DNA of 15,145 nucleotides from Actinomycetes bacterium (GTDB lineage Bacteria; Actinomycetota; Actinomycetes; Actinomycetales; Actinomycetaceae). The position numbers were made by a program, and so were the translations under genes. The stretch is taken from positions 1-15,145 of the forward strand of contig JAEZVQ010000034.1 of assembly GCA_023420745.1 (NCBI GenBank). Direction: 5' to 3'. The notes below the pieces were generated by a model. It ran no database searches and was not told the origin of the DNA. It saw only the letters and a program-made list of their open reading frames with translations. Shown piece after piece: positions 1 through 7,301 of the stretch; the first letter of the stretch is position 1; every line of letters begins with the position of its first letter.

Positions 1-1074
1 GCGTTGAATGTAGGGAGCTTCGAGGGCACGCCGGTTCGGTTCAACGACGAAGCGTTGAATCACCGCCGGATACACCAAGCCGATGACAATAGCTGACACA
101 ACAGTGACGGCGACGCCAGCAACCGGCAGATGCCAGCTACCGCGAAATGCTGCGATCAGGAAAAGAACGACCACGATTACCGACGTGACCGCGAGAATCG
201 TCTGCGCGGGGAAGGTGGCATGAACATCCGTGTAGAGAGCACCATCGGTCGGACTCCCCACCGCAGACATGAGGCTGTAGGGTCGCAACCAGTAGCGCAC
301 GGCCACGATCAGCGACATCACTGCAGCAAGGATGCCAAGTTGGCGTCGAGCAGCCCGAGTTACTCGCGGTCTCGGCGCCAACACAATCCCCCCGTAAAGG
401 AAATGGACGATAGCAGCAGCAACAATGGCGAATCCGATGACCGATGTCATCAGCGACATCACCATGGTCAGTACTGGGAGGACAAAAACGTAGAAGCTGA
501 CGTCGTGACCGAACGCAGGGTCAGCAACTCCAAACCCTGTGCGGTGGACGAACATCGCGATAGCTCGCCAATCACCGGCGAGATTCGCACCAGTGAACAA
601 ACCAAAGACCAGCGGCACCCCCCAAAAAATGAGCCGGCGCAACGGTTCAAGAAGTTGCTGATACTCCTGGAGTGCGAGGCTTGCGGCGCCGAGCGGACGC
701 ACTGGGCGACGCGCGTAGGCGCGAGTAATAACCAGCTCCACGATGGTGGCGTTGACGAGTGTCGCCACCACAACAATCGCGCCGATAGATAGCCACTTCG
801 TCCACAACACCCGCGCGGCACCGATTTGGTTGTACCACAGGATTTCCGTCCACACTTTCGACATCGCGAAGACAAAGAGACCGACGATCGCGAGGATCTC
901 TACGGTCAGGCGTGCCGGAGTAAAGAAACCTCCAGAGGACGGATGCTGACCGTCACGACCACCGCCTCGACCACCGTTACCTCGACCGGAGCTCGCTGCA
1001 GTCTCTGTCCCCTCACCGGAGGATCGAGGGTTGCGCCATCGGTCAAAATCGTTCGCTGAGGGGAATTGAAACAC
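1..1074 (-). CDS. UPF0182 family integral membrane protein (N-terminal part, cut by window edge)
   Basis: The minus frame stays open from a GTG at 1074 to base 1, giving the first 358 residues; family members usually run to about 900-1,000 residues, so most of the gene lies off the left edge. I chose the GTG at 1074 because AAAGGAG precedes it with about 8 nt of spacing, and a stop lies in frame at 1129-1131. The N-terminus is a hydrophilic Gly/Ser-rich tail of about 55 residues. A first membrane segment follows (about 57-75), then the family hallmark LWYNQIG (79-85), then further hydrophobic helices. The cut end reads QRFVVEPN, a conserved UPF0182 segment that opens the extracytoplasmic part. 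Function is unknown. In mycobacteria the homologue (Rv3193c) also sits next to the PDZ/Lon-like gene, as here, on the same strand. Identity is firm; role is open. Confidence 0.93.
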   Translation of the reverse strand, partial: MFQFPSANDFDRWRNPRSSGEGTETAASSGRGNGGRGGGRDGQHPSSGGFFTPARLTVEILAIVGLFVFAMSKVWTEILWYNQIGAARVLWTKWLSIGAIVVVATLVNATIVELVITRAYARRPVRPLGAASLALQEYQQLLEPLRRLIFWGVPLVFGLFTGANLAGDWRAIAMFVHRTGFGVADPAFGHDVSFYVFVLPVLTMVMSLMTSVIGFAIVAAAIVHFLYGGIVLAPRPRVTRAARRQLGILAAVMSLIVAVRYWLRPYSLMSAVGSPTDGALYTDVHATFPAQTILAVTSVIVVVLFLIAAFRGSWHLPVAGVAVTVVSAIVIGLVYPAVIQRFVVEPNRRALEAPYIQR

Positions 1075-1155
1075 CGGGGGATCTCCTTTGCGTAGCTTCT
1101 CCTCGGGGACGCGCACAAACCACGCGCGTCAACGAGGTTTGCCACCGTCCCCACC

Positions 1156-1161
1156 AGTCTA
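1156..1161 (-). promoter_or_regulatory. possible -10 box for the UPF0182 gene
   Basis: TAGACT on the minus strand, about 80 nt upstream of the GTG at 1074, fits the actinobacterial TAnnnT -10 pattern. No convincing -35 is visible at 16-18 bp. The rest of the 202-bp gap (1075-1276) holds no gene that I can recognise. Confidence 0.25.
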
Positions 1162-1258
1162 GCGAAACTCGATGCCCCAGCCTCGTTGAGTACCGCTCAT
1201 AACGCTGGCGCGACTCCTCGCCACATTGAAATACAGTCGAGACGCTTCTACTGCGCTA

Positions 1259-1272
1259 TCGGGTAATCCCGA
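1259..1272 (-). terminator. weak hairpin just after the PDZ/Lon-like gene
   Basis: TCGGG-ATTA-CCCGA forms a perfect 5-bp stem with a 4-nt loop, 4 nt past the stop codon. It has no T-run, so it may be a weak or Rho-assisted end, or chance. Confidence 0.2.
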
Positions 1273-1276
1273 CAGT

Positions 1277-2548
1277 TCATGTGGTACTGTCACCAACTAT
1301 TGCGTCGCAGGTTGGGTGGTCGATGGTGGCACCGTTTCGAATCAGTTCCAGGGCGTGGCGTGCTTCCTTCAATGTCGCCACCGGCCACACCTCAAGCCCG
1401 GCAGGCACGTGACCAACCACTTCATCACAGTTCGAAACCGGAGCGAGGAACCAGACAGCCCCATCTCGTGTCGCTCCATGCATCTTCTGAACAATGCCGC
1501 CGATCGGCTCGACGTCACCGGTATAGGAGATCGCACCAGTCCCAGCCACAGAAACACCATTGACAGAAGTCGAGCCGGTGAGCTCATCGATAATGCCCAG
1601 AGCGAAAATCAAACCCGCCGAAGGGCCGCCCACGTCCTCAAGGTGGACGGTGACAGGGAAAGGAAGTGTCGCGTCGACGCTGAGATAAATGCCGAATTTG
1701 GAACCGGAATCCTCAGGAGCCATCGTATCTGGACGGTAGGTTTCCGAGGCGATAGTCAGAGTCTGGTCGCCACGTTGCACCTCGAGGACAATCGGCGTAC
1801 CCGCCTCGAGCGTCTTTGGCAAAGAAAACGTCGTTGACGCGGAGGTAATCTCGTGACGCACCCCATCGGGCGTGGTAATCGCACGGAGAATATCACCATC
1901 CTCGACTTTTCCCTCAGCGGGAGAACCGGGCACGGCTGCACTAATTGTCACCACTGCGGGCACCTCGTAACCGAGTTCCTCAAGCGCCGCAACAGCGGAC
2001 GTCGACTGTGACTGCTCCATCTGCGCCTGCGAAATCTTGTCAAGCTCATCAGATGTCAGATCGGAAGGGTAGACGTCGCTTTCCTTGAGGATCACCGCCG
2101 AGGGGTCAAAGTACGCTTCAATCAGCTGCGACAGCGTCACTGTGCGACCAGGACCACCGAAACTCGACACCGTCACCATCCGTAATTCGCCGGTAGACGT
2201 GTACGTCGCCTGATCTGAGCCAATGTCGATCAGCGGCGTGCCCGCCTCGCGCGCGAGCACATCAAATGTCGGCCCTGGTTTTTCGATGACGTAGGGCATT
2301 GGGATTCCAATGAGGACGAAAACGAGCACCCCCACCGACACCACAATCAGCGCCCACAACCGACCGATCGTCAGCCACTTTCTTCCGTCGCGCTTTCTCC
2401 GCTTCTCCTGCACGGTCACCGCGGACGTGCCGGGGGTGGACGAGTGAGAAGACGACGAACTGTGGGGATCGGGTAACGATCCCGGCACGGTGAGGGACGG
2501 AAAGTCATTCATACGGCTATTGTCGTTCATCCTTAGCTCAATCCGCAC
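1277..2548 (-). CDS. PDZ domain-containing, Lon-like (S16) membrane serine protease
   Basis: 423 residues from the GTG at 2548. In order: a Ser-rich, then basic cytoplasmic tail (1-60); one membrane segment (about 64-83); an extracytoplasmic region; a PDZ domain (about 198-268, with the APGSPAEG carboxylate-loop pattern); and a C-terminal Lon proteolytic domain (about 285-402). The Ser/Lys dyad is present: Ser310 in GGPSAG and Lys355 in GGIVQKMHGA. There is no AAA+ domain, as expected for the YlbL/Rv3194c type, so substrates would be chosen without ATP-driven unfolding. The start is uncertain: GGGAG abuts the GTG at 2548, TAACAC lies 7 nt before it, and in-frame ATGs follow at 2530 and 2512. 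It lies on the same strand as the UPF0182 gene 202 bp downstream and is divergent from the DUF2342 gene. It probably processes or degrades envelope proteins; its targets are unknown. Confidence 0.93.
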   Translation of the reverse strand: MRIELRMNDNSRMNDFPSLTVPGSLPDPHSSSSSHSSTPGTSAVTVQEKRRKRDGRKWLTIGRLWALIVVSVGVLVFVLIGIPMPYVIEKPGPTFDVLAREAGTPLIDIGSDQATYTSTGELRMVTVSSFGGPGRTVTLSQLIEAYFDPSAVILKESDVYPSDLTSDELDKISQAQMEQSQSTSAVAALEELGYEVPAVVTISAAVPGSPAEGKVEDGDILRAITTPDGVRHEITSASTTFSLPKTLEAGTPIVLEVQRGDQTLTIASETYRPDTMAPEDSGSKFGIYLSVDATLPFPVTVHLEDVGGPSAGLIFALGIIDELTGSTSVNGVSVAGTGAISYTGDVEPIGGIVQKMHGATRDGAVWFLAPVSNCDEVVGHVPAGLEVWPVATLKEARHALELIRNGATIDHPTCDAIVGDSTT

Positions 2549-2579
2549 CTCCCATGTGTTATTCGATACACACCCCAGG

Positions 2580-2585
2580 TACCGT
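2580..2585 (+). promoter_or_regulatory. -10 box giving a leaderless start for the DUF2342 gene
   Basis: TACCGT matches TAnnnT and ends 6 nt before the ATG at 2592, so transcription would start at or next to the A of the start codon. No good Shine-Dalgarno precedes this ATG. Confidence 0.5.
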
Positions 2586-2591
2586 GGTGCT

Positions 2592-4055
2592 ATGTCGAAC
2601 GATGATGCGCACTACCAATCGATGCCCGGCGATGGCGATGCCCAACCCTGGGAACAGATGCTGAGACAATTCCTTGGCGAGGCAGCGGAACCGATGATTG
2701 AGCAAATCCGCGCTTCCGGTGTCAACCCAATGGAGATGATGCCTCCAGGAATGGCGGCGGCGATGCCGTCATCCCCCGCCGAACTCAACGCATTCGCCCA
2801 CCAGTATCAGATGATGATGAATTCGTCGTCCGGCCCGGTGAACTGGACGCTAGCAGAATCACTGGCGCGATCCGGGGCGTGGACAGCATCTGACACACCG
2901 GTGTCGGCTGCGACTGGCGTACAGCTACGCCAAGCCTTAACGACAGCTGACCTGTGGCTGGACACGGTAACAACCCTCGACCCGGCTCGTGGCAACCGTC
3001 ACGTGTGGCGTCGATCCGATTGGGTTGACGGCACGATCGACGCGTGGAAAACCATCGTCGAACCGGTGGCGAACGCCATTTCCAAGGAACTGACCGACGC
3101 AGTGGAAAGCTCCCTCGCTGCCGCTGACGATCCGATGATTGCCGGAATTGCCGACGCGATCTCCTCACGATCCCTTTTTTCTCAACTCGCTGCGCAACTC
3201 GTGGGCGCCCAGGTCGGCAATGCGTTATCAAAGATGGCTCAGTCGGCGCTGGGGTTGAGCGACGCGGGAATGCCGATGACATCCTCGCAAGATACCGCGC
3301 TTGTTGCCGTCAACGTCGATGCTTTCGCTGAGGGGTTCGACATCCCCCTCGACGAGGTTCGCCAGTTCGTCGCCGTACGAGAAGCAGCACGTGCCCGCCT
3401 CTTCGCCTCCGTCGGGTGGCTACGCACGCGCATCCTCGAAATCATCAGCAACTACTGTGCGCACACGAAAGTTTCTGTCGTCGGTTTGGAACGGATGATG
3501 GATCAGGCGGGGCTCGACGACCCGACTCAGATCGAGTCGGTGTCGCACGCTCTGGGAATCCACATCGATCACGGCGCCTCCGACGCTCAAGATGCAGCCA
3601 TTGACGCGCTGCAAACACTCTTTGCACTCATTGAAGGATGGGTTGAAGTCGTCACTGTCGAAGCAGCACGACCGTTCCTACCGCATGTCGAGGAGCTCAA
3701 CGAAATCCTGCGTCGACGCCGCATTGCCGACAATCCCATCGATACGATGCTGCGTGAACTCATCGGTGTGGGGCTTCAGCCGGGCAATATCGCGGAAGCG
3801 ACGCGACTATGGCGCACCATTATGCGCGACCACGACCTTGCCACCCGCGACGCCCAGTGGACGCACCCCGATCTCGCTCCGACCCGTGAAGACCTTGAGG
3901 ATCCTGAGGGCTTCTCCCAACGGCGGGCACGCCGCGCTGAATCAGAAGCACATATCGATGCGGCATTGGAAAGCCTTCTCGACGGCACACTCGGATGGGC
4001 AAGCGGATTGGAACCGGGACAAGACTCCGAAGGAGATGCGACAACTCACAAATAA
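2592..4055 (+). CDS. DUF2342 family protein (zinc-dependent metalloprotease-like / putative hydrolase), presumed metal site altered
   Basis: 487 residues. The ATG at 2592 is preferred over upstream in-frame starts because it begins where homologues begin and follows a -10 box by 6 nt. Family landmarks include a QLAAQLVGAQVGNAL helix (about 198-212), AFAEGFDIPLDEVRQFVAVREAA (about 244-266), a LFALIEGWVEVV segment (about 343-354), and a C-terminal HPDLAPTREDLEDP (425-438). This is the Rv3195-type family, called a zinc-dependent metalloprotease or putative hydrolase in actinobacterial genomes. As I recall it, the central helix reads AAHxRLFAHVPWL with two histidines; here it reads AARARLFASVGWL, so both are replaced (Arg267, Ser273). 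That argues against ordinary metal-dependent catalysis in this copy. Two Met/Pro-rich stretches lie near the N-terminus. It is divergent from the PDZ/Lon-like gene, as in mycobacteria. Confidence 0.88.
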   Translation: MSNDDAHYQSMPGDGDAQPWEQMLRQFLGEAAEPMIEQIRASGVNPMEMMPPGMAAAMPSSPAELNAFAHQYQMMMNSSSGPVNWTLAESLARSGAWTASDTPVSAATGVQLRQALTTADLWLDTVTTLDPARGNRHVWRRSDWVDGTIDAWKTIVEPVANAISKELTDAVESSLAAADDPMIAGIADAISSRSLFSQLAAQLVGAQVGNALSKMAQSALGLSDAGMPMTSSQDTALVAVNVDAFAEGFDIPLDEVRQFVAVREAARARLFASVGWLRTRILEIISNYCAHTKVSVVGLERMMDQAGLDDPTQIESVSHALGIHIDHGASDAQDAAIDALQTLFALIEGWVEVVTVEAARPFLPHVEELNEILRRRRIADNPIDTMLRELIGVGLQPGNIAEATRLWRTIMRDHDLATRDAQWTHPDLAPTREDLEDPEGFSQRRARRAESEAHIDAALESLLDGTLGWASGLEPGQDSEGDATTHK

Positions 4056-4069
4056 CTGCGCGCAATCAC

Positions 4070-4091
4070 GGAAAACGCACCATCGTTTTCC
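4070..4091 (+). terminator. hairpin 15 nt after the DUF2342 gene
   Basis: GGAAAACG and CGTTTTCC form a perfect 8-bp stem around a 6-nt CACCAT loop, 14 nt past the TAA. No T-run follows, so it could be an unconventional terminator or a structure in the leader of the next gene. Confidence 0.4.
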
Positions 4092-4172
4092 ACAGGTGCG
4101 AGGTGGGGTGTAGCGGTCGGTGGTCGACGCGTGCGACGCTGAGGGCAACGCTTCGACCGCCGCACCACCTGC

Positions 4173-4180
4173 GAGGAGGA
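4173..4180 (+). promoter_or_regulatory. strong ribosome binding site that fixes the start at 4184
   Basis: GAGGAGGA lies 3 nt before the ATG. It stands out because most neighbouring starts lack a Shine-Dalgarno and appear leaderless. Confidence 0.7.
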
Positions 4181-4183
4181 TCC

Positions 4184-5185
4184 ATGTTCTTCACCCCTGG
4201 AACCGCCGTATTCCACTACCCCGATGGCGTGAGCGAAATCGGTTGCGGGCGCCGCGCCCACACCCTCGCCGGTCTCACCGAATCCCAGCAGGACTACCTC
4301 GATTCGCTGCGCAGCGACCGCAACCTCTCCCCGCGGACGCGACGGGCTCGCGAACTCGGTGAAGATCATGCGCCGCTCGTCGACGCGATGCGACGCGCGT
4401 CCTTCGTCACCGACACTGACACGGTCGGTGACGATCCTGAACAGCGGCGCGTCCTCCTGCGTGACGGGCATACGCGCTGCCTGTCAGCACGTGCGACCGC
4501 GGCAATCACGCTGCGCGTCCACGCGCTGCCCGACCCGCTGTTTTCACCAGGGCTCGCGACCTTCCTCGACGCACTCGTTGACGAACTCACCCGCGCGGGC
4601 TTCACCCGCATTGCCATCGTCAACGCCACGGGCGCTTCGGTTGCCGACCTCACCTGCGCAATGTCGCCGCAGTGGGTGCAGCGCCTCAGTGAGCCCAGTC
4701 GTGAACCCGCGTTGACGATCCCGATTTTTGCTCGCACCGCCTCGGGAGCCGCACTGACCGATCTTCATCTGCGCGGGCTCGACCACCTCGTCGTCGTACG
4801 CGGCGAGGAAGAAGCACAAATCGGTCCCTACGTGCGCGTGGGAATCACCCCGTGCGTGGAATGTATGGATCTCCACGCCAGCAGCGTCGACCCGCAGTGG
4901 GTGCGCCGCCAACGCGACTCGATTACCCAGCCTGCACCGGCGATTTCGGACACGCTCGACCGTTTGACCGCGCTCCTGCTCGCCCGCGCTGTCAGCGACA
5001 TCGTCGATGCCGACACCGTGGTCGGCTACCGCGCATCACCGTCGCTTCGCCTGCTTTTCGCCCCGGGCGAGGTGCGGTTTATTGACGGCGACCTCAGTGT
5101 CGAGCGCACTCTGTGGGAACCGCACCCGCACTGCACCTGCCGGGTGTCGCTCCTCGACCCGGTGCCAATCAGCGAGCGGTCGTAA
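4184..5185 (+). CDS. E1-like / TOMM cyclodehydratase-like zinc protein (Rv3196-type), orphan
   Basis: 333 residues from the ATG at 4184, which a strong GAGGAGG precedes by 4-5 nt; the frame is open further upstream but has no better start. The N-terminal 110 residues resemble the leader-peptide-binding, winged-helix part of these proteins. The middle (about 120-215) looks like the divergent E1/ThiF-type fold with no clear ATP site. The C-terminus carries a Cys tetrad typical of the family: TPCVEC (Cys224, Cys227) followed by MDLH, and HPHCTC (Cys317, Cys319), which should bind structural zinc. Such proteins are annotated as bacteriocin cyclodehydratase or TOMM precursor leader peptide-binding protein. 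No YcaO gene and no obvious precursor peptide is in the window, and actinobacteria keep this gene beside DUF2342 and uvrD2, so an azole-peptide role is doubtful. It converges on uvrD2, overlapping it by 17 bp. Confidence 0.75.
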   Translation: MFFTPGTAVFHYPDGVSEIGCGRRAHTLAGLTESQQDYLDSLRSDRNLSPRTRRARELGEDHAPLVDAMRRASFVTDTDTVGDDPEQRRVLLRDGHTRCLSARATAAITLRVHALPDPLFSPGLATFLDALVDELTRAGFTRIAIVNATGASVADLTCAMSPQWVQRLSEPSREPALTIPIFARTASGAALTDLHLRGLDHLVVVRGEEEAQIGPYVRVGITPCVECMDLHASSVDPQWVRRQRDSITQPAPAISDTLDRLTALLLARAVSDIVDADTVVGYRASPSLRLLFAPGEVRFIDGDLSVERTLWEPHPHCTCRVSLLDPVPISERS

Positions 5186-7265
5186 TGGCGAGGATTTCCT
5201 GCCCGTAGTCATCCACCGTTTTCGCACCGATGCCGTGGATCGACAGCAGTTCCTCCGCGGAGGTCGGTTTGAGGCTGGCGATTTCAAACAGCGACCGGTT
5301 CGACATCACGGTGTAGGCCGGGCATCCGCGAGCGCGTGAACGCTCAATCCTCCACTCTTTGAGGTCGTCATAGAGTTCGCGCACCTCGACGGGACTGTCC
5401 GCCAACGCTTCATCAATGTCGAACCGCCGCGGCGGCTGTGCCCCACGCACGCCGCGCGTGCCGCGCCCCCATTGGCGGAAGTCGTGCTCGGCGTTGTCCT
5501 CGTCCTCGCCTGGCCACACTCCCTCAAGGAACCGGCTGAGTTGGTTCGCCGCGCCCGAGCGACCAGCACCGCGTGCCTTCGCATAGGAGACCGCGAGATA
5601 GCTGCGCGCCCTGGTCAACCCGACGTAGAGGAGGCGTTTTTCTTCATCAATGTCGTCATTCGTCGTCGCGTGCGACAGAGGCAGGAGCTTCTCCGCGCAC
5701 CCGGTGACAAAAACCGCATCCCATTCCAAGCCTTTCGCCGAATGCATGGTGCACAGGGTGACACCGCAGCCGCGCGGAGCGTACTGGGCTTGGCGGCGTT
5801 CTTTCAGCACGGCGACAAAGTCGCGCAGCGTGAGGTCACGGTGTTCGCCAGCCAGCGTGATCAACGCGTTGAGGCTGTCCCATACTCCACGTTCGGCTCC
5901 ACGCCCCGACGGTGGCTGCGGTCGCCACCCGCCTTCGCGTGCGACGTTGCGCACGGTGGTAACGAGGTCGTCGGCGTCGTAGTCGGGGTTAATGTCGGCA
6001 CCCTGATTGACCATCCGTTCGAGGATGACCATGGCGCGCACGATTTCACCGCGCTCAAAATACCGTTCCCCTCCGCGCACGGCGAAGGGAATACCGTGTT
6101 GCGTCAACGCCTCTTCAAAGATTGGAGATTGCGCGTTGGTGCGGAAAATCACCGCGACGTCCTCCCACGCTACCCCGCGACGGTGGAGGTCGAGGATACG
6201 CTGGGCGACACCATTGGCTTCATCCTCGTCGGTGGCATAGCTGTCGAAACGCACCGCTTCACCACTCGGCCGCTGGGCGTGAAGCTGGACGACCCCGTCG
6301 ACGGTGCTGTCTCCTCGCCTCCACGGTCGATGCATCACCGCGTTGGCCACCGACACGATCTGCGGAGTGGAACGGTAGTTGCGGTTGAGTTCGACGCATC
6401 GCGCCCCCGGCTGCCAATCGGCGAAGGAACGCAGGTAGCGCGGGTGCGCACCAGCGAATGAGTAGATCGTCTGAGCCACATCCCCGACGACGCACACGTC
6501 GTGACGCTGCCCCACCCACTGGTTGAGTAGGGCGAACTGCAGTGGCGACACGTCTTGAAACTCGTCAACAATGAAGGATCGGTAGAGGGAACGCACCTGC
6601 CGCGCCACGTCCTCATAACGCGACATCATTGCCACCATGAGGATCAGCGTGTCGTTGAAGTCAATGACCTCGGCGCGTTTCTTCTCCTCTTCGTAGGCGT
6701 CGATGAGGGTGGCAACGGTAGAAAAATCCGTGTCGCCCGGCGGTGTTCGCCCCAGCCGGGCAGCTTCCTCCGGGTAGTGCTCCGGTTCGCACATCATCAC
6801 CTGTGTCCACGCGATTTCGGCGGCGAGGTCACGCACCACTGTCGGGGTGACGGTGATACCCGAGTGCTGCGCCGCCGTGCGCACGAGGTCGTAGGTGCGG
6901 GTAGCAACCGGCGGCATTGATCCCCCGATGACAGCCGGCCAAAAGTAGCGCAACTGGTGCATCGCCGCCGCATGGAAGGTGCGAGCCTGAACCTGGGGGA
7001 CGCCGAGTTGAGCAAGCCGTTCACGCAACTCCACCCCGGCGCGATGCGTGTAGGTCACCGCCATCACATTGCGCGGATCGATAGCACCGACCGCACTGGC
7101 GTAGGCGATGCGGTAGGTGATGGCACGGGTTTTCCCCGTCCCCGCGCCGGCGAGAACACACAGCGGCCCGCATACCTGTTGGGCGACCGCACGCTGCTCA
7201 GGGTCGAGTGCCTCGAGCAGTTCGTCCGGTTCGCGCATCGGCTGGAGCGGTGGTGTCAAAGCCAT
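5169..7265 (-). CDS. uvrD2: ATP-dependent DNA helicase UvrD2 (SF1A, HRDC C-terminus)
   Basis: 698 residues from the ATG at 7265. The frame runs on upstream into rph, but the product begins naturally here and a -10 box ends 7 nt before the ATG. SF1A motifs are in order: Q-motif region LDPEQRAVAQ (20-29), Walker A GAGTGKT (40-46), motif Ia TYTHRAG (71-77), Walker B VDEFQD (233-238), motif III GDVAQTIYSFAG (261-272), motif IV FRTNAQS (374-380), motif V TMHSAKGLEWD (506-516) and motif VI LLYVGLTRAR (545-554). An HRDC domain closes the protein (about 626-698, with LLSIHGIGAKTVDDYG). Mycobacterial UvrD2 has a tetracysteine element between motor and HRDC; here that linker (about 590-645) has no cysteine. 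It is a 3'-5' translocase likely acting in DNA repair or replication; essential in M. tuberculosis. It shares a 36-bp divergent promoter region with rph. Confidence 0.95.
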   Translation of the reverse strand: MALTPPLQPMREPDELLEALDPEQRAVAQQVCGPLCVLAGAGTGKTRAITYRIAYASAVGAIDPRNVMAVTYTHRAGVELRERLAQLGVPQVQARTFHAAAMHQLRYFWPAVIGGSMPPVATRTYDLVRTAAQHSGITVTPTVVRDLAAEIAWTQVMMCEPEHYPEEAARLGRTPPGDTDFSTVATLIDAYEEEKKRAEVIDFNDTLILMVAMMSRYEDVARQVRSLYRSFIVDEFQDVSPLQFALLNQWVGQRHDVCVVGDVAQTIYSFAGAHPRYLRSFADWQPGARCVELNRNYRSTPQIVSVANAVMHRPWRRGDSTVDGVVQLHAQRPSGEAVRFDSYATDEDEANGVAQRILDLHRRGVAWEDVAVIFRTNAQSPIFEEALTQHGIPFAVRGGERYFERGEIVRAMVILERMVNQGADINPDYDADDLVTTVRNVAREGGWRPQPPSGRGAERGVWDSLNALITLAGEHRDLTLRDFVAVLKERRQAQYAPRGCGVTLCTMHSAKGLEWDAVFVTGCAEKLLPLSHATTNDDIDEEKRLLYVGLTRARSYLAVSYAKARGAGRSGAANQLSRFLEGVWPGEDEDNAEHDFRQWGRGTRGVRGAQPPRRFDIDEALADSPVEVRELYDDLKEWRIERSRARGCPAYTVMSNRSLFEIASLKPTSAEELLSIHGIGAKTVDDYGQEILAITTAR

Positions 7266-7272
7266 ATGACCT

Positions 7273-7278
7273 ACGCTA
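7273..7278 (-). promoter_or_regulatory. -10 box giving a leaderless start for uvrD2
   Basis: TAGCGT on the minus strand ends 7 nt before the ATG at 7265. On the plus strand the same site, shifted by one base, reads TACGCT (7272-7277), so the element is nearly symmetric and could fire both ways. No clear -35 is seen for uvrD2. Confidence 0.5.
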
Positions 7279-7289
7279 GACCACGGCGG

Positions 7290-7295
7290 TAGGGT
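7290..7295 (+). promoter_or_regulatory. -10 box giving a leaderless start for rph
   Basis: TAGGGT ends 6 nt before the ATG at 7302. A -35-like ATGACC lies at 7266-7271 with an 18-bp spacer. This -35 abuts the uvrD2 transcription start, so the two promoters should exclude each other. Confidence 0.5.
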
Positions 7296-7301
7296 TGAGC
7301 C

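Noticed and set aside
130..792. Plus-strand open frame of 220 codons at the left end
   Set aside because: It is antisense to the UPF0182 membrane helices; its His/Arg/Asp-rich product is typical of a reverse-frame shadow.
4084..4095. TTTTCCACA, one base from a DnaA box
   Set aside because: Single copy, inside a hairpin arm, with no AT-rich unwinding region or dnaA/dnaN nearby; not evidence for an origin.
4056..4183. A small precursor peptide gene ahead of the cyclodehydratase-like gene
   Set aside because: No short frame with a start, ribosome site and a Cys/Ser/Thr-rich core could be found in this gap.
5472..6461. Long open frame on the plus strand opposite uvrD2 (329 codons)
   Set aside because: It lies wholly antisense to the helicase motifs of uvrD2, shows no recognisable family, and such shadows are common in high-GC DNA.
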